A DNA stretch of 64,000 nt from Burkholderiales bacterium (GTDB lineage: Bacteria; Pseudomonadota; Gammaproteobacteria; Burkholderiales; Burkholderiaceae_C), in the NCBI GenBank assembly GCA_016702555.1, contig JADJDV010000002.1, positions 1 to 64,000 on the forward strand, in the 5' to 3' direction. The stretch's first letter is position 1, and every line of letters begins with the position of its first letter. Shown here one piece after another: positions 63,460 to 64,000 of the stretch. Both the position numbers and the translations under genes were made by a program. Under the pieces are notes generated by a model that was not told the origin of the DNA, searched no databases, and saw nothing but the letters and a program-made list of their open reading frames with translations.

Positions 63460-64000
63460 CTAGACCCGGCGTGCCAATGACGACGCCTTGCCGACGTAGG
63501 TGGCAGGCGTGAGCGCCAGTAAGCGGTCTTTCTCGGCGGGCGGAATCTCCAGCGAACGGATGAGGCCGTGCAGCGCTTCGCGGGTCACCGCCTGGCCACG
63601 GGTGGCGTCCTTCAGCTTCTCGTAGGCGCCGGGCACGCCAAAGCGTCGCATCACGGTCTGGATCGGCTCGGCCAGCACTTCCCAGGCGGCGTCCAGGTCG
63701 TCGGCCAGCGCGGCTTCGTTCAGCTCCAGCTTGTTCAGGCCCGTCATGAGCGACTGATACGCCAGCACCGCGTAGCCCAGCGCCACACCCATGTTGCGCA
63801 GCACCGTGCTGTCGGTCAGGTCGCGCTGCCAGCGGCTGATGGGCAGTTTTTCGCTCAAATGGCGCAGCACGGCGTTGGCCAGGCCCAGGTTGCCCTCGGC
63901 GTTCTCGAAGTCGATGGGGTTGACCTTGTGCGGCATGGTGGACGAGCCGATTTCGCCCGCCTTGGTCTTTTGCTTGAAGTAACCCAGGCTGATGTAGCCC
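63460..64000 (-). CDS. purB: Adenylosuccinate lyase, C-terminal part (runs off the window)
   Basis: The last 180 residues of PurB, which splits fumarate from adenylosuccinate and SAICAR in purine synthesis. The family signature GEIGSSTMPHKVNPIDFENA holds the catalytic flexible loop. ISRWQRDLTDSTVLRNMGVA and the C-terminal SLEIPPAEKDRLLALTPATY follow the gammaproteobacterial-type PurB (about 456 residues). The start lies beyond 64000. The 139 bp between its stop and yqhA show no gene. Confidence 0.95.
   Translation of the reverse strand, partial: GYISLGYFKQKTKAGEIGSSTMPHKVNPIDFENAEGNLGLANAVLRHLSEKLPISRWQRDLTDSTVLRNMGVALGYAVLAYQSLMTGLNKLELNEAALADDLDAAWEVLAEPIQTVMRRFGVPGAYEKLKDATRGQAVTREALHGLIRSLEIPPAEKDRLLALTPATYVGKASSLARRV

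Overview
The window is a high-GC (most genes look like 65-70% G+C) chromosomal segment of a Burkholderiales betaproteobacterium, most likely Comamonadaceae. The case rests on gene content and style: GlnE, TctDE-type two-component genes, a YhdP-size AsmA-like protein, DUF3717, and many short dispersed palindromes of the type common in that family. No rRNA, tRNA, CRISPR array, prophage or plasmid genes were seen. Almost everything reads as core chromosome, with a few accessory insertions.

Layout. 1-2.1 kb: remains of two insertion sequences, an IS5-like copy apparently inserted into an IS630-like copy, both broken by frameshifts. 2.1-2.8 kb: a HigB/HigA-type toxin-antitoxin pair with its operator. 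2.8-16.2 kb: omega-amino acid aminotransferase with divergent LysR regulator, nitrilase-family amidase coupled to a YhdP-like envelope protein, divergent glnE, a rhombosortase-like protease, a MOSC protein and pepP. 16.3-18.2 kb: a lipoprotein tyrosinase lying between pepP and murU. 18.3-25.4 kb: tkt, gap, a secreted subtilase with a GlyGly-CTERM-like tail, an L,D-transpeptidase and an M23 peptidase. 27.0-28.5 kb: yybP-ykoY-type riboswitch with a TerC-family gene. 28.5-36.2 kb: bepA, moaC and a branched-chain 2-oxoacid dehydrogenase operon (E1a, E1b, E2, E3). 36.3-39.2 kb: pilin-glycosylation-type ligase and type IV pilin with a sigma-54 promoter in an AT-richer island. 39.5-49.0 kb: CHASE2 adenylyl cyclase, second TerC, sucD/sucC split by a small GIY-YIG element, argC, a DapA-like lyase, recX and recA. 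49.2-54.9 kb: MarR, TctDE-like pair, GST, SPOR protein, BirA and a SET-domain methyltransferase. 55.0-64.0 kb: topoisomerase III with a SWIB tail, a Phd/PIN toxin-antitoxin pair, patatin, SlyD, an MFS carrier, small proteins, yaeQ, yqhA, and purB running off the end.

The most striking theme is short palindromic repeats inside genes. Three repeat families lie in frame inside four otherwise intact proteins (nitrilase, GlnE, the pilin ligase, topoisomerase III), and one forms the C-terminus of the rhombosortase. GlnE and topoisomerase III carry the same family in the same reading frame, giving a shared peptide. A fourth structure, a GIY-YIG nuclease gene bracketed by perfect 27-bp inverted copies of the ATTCCC-N8-GGGAAT palindrome, separates sucC from sucD and looks like a minimal mobile unit tied to that repeat family.

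Functional links within the window: the pilin lies next to its probable O-glycosyltransferase; the rhombosortase and a likely GlyGly-CTERM substrate lie 8 kb apart; murU and the peptidoglycan enzymes belong to wall metabolism and recycling; the 2-oxoacid dehydrogenase genes form a complete complex; and SET and SWIB domain genes sit head to head.
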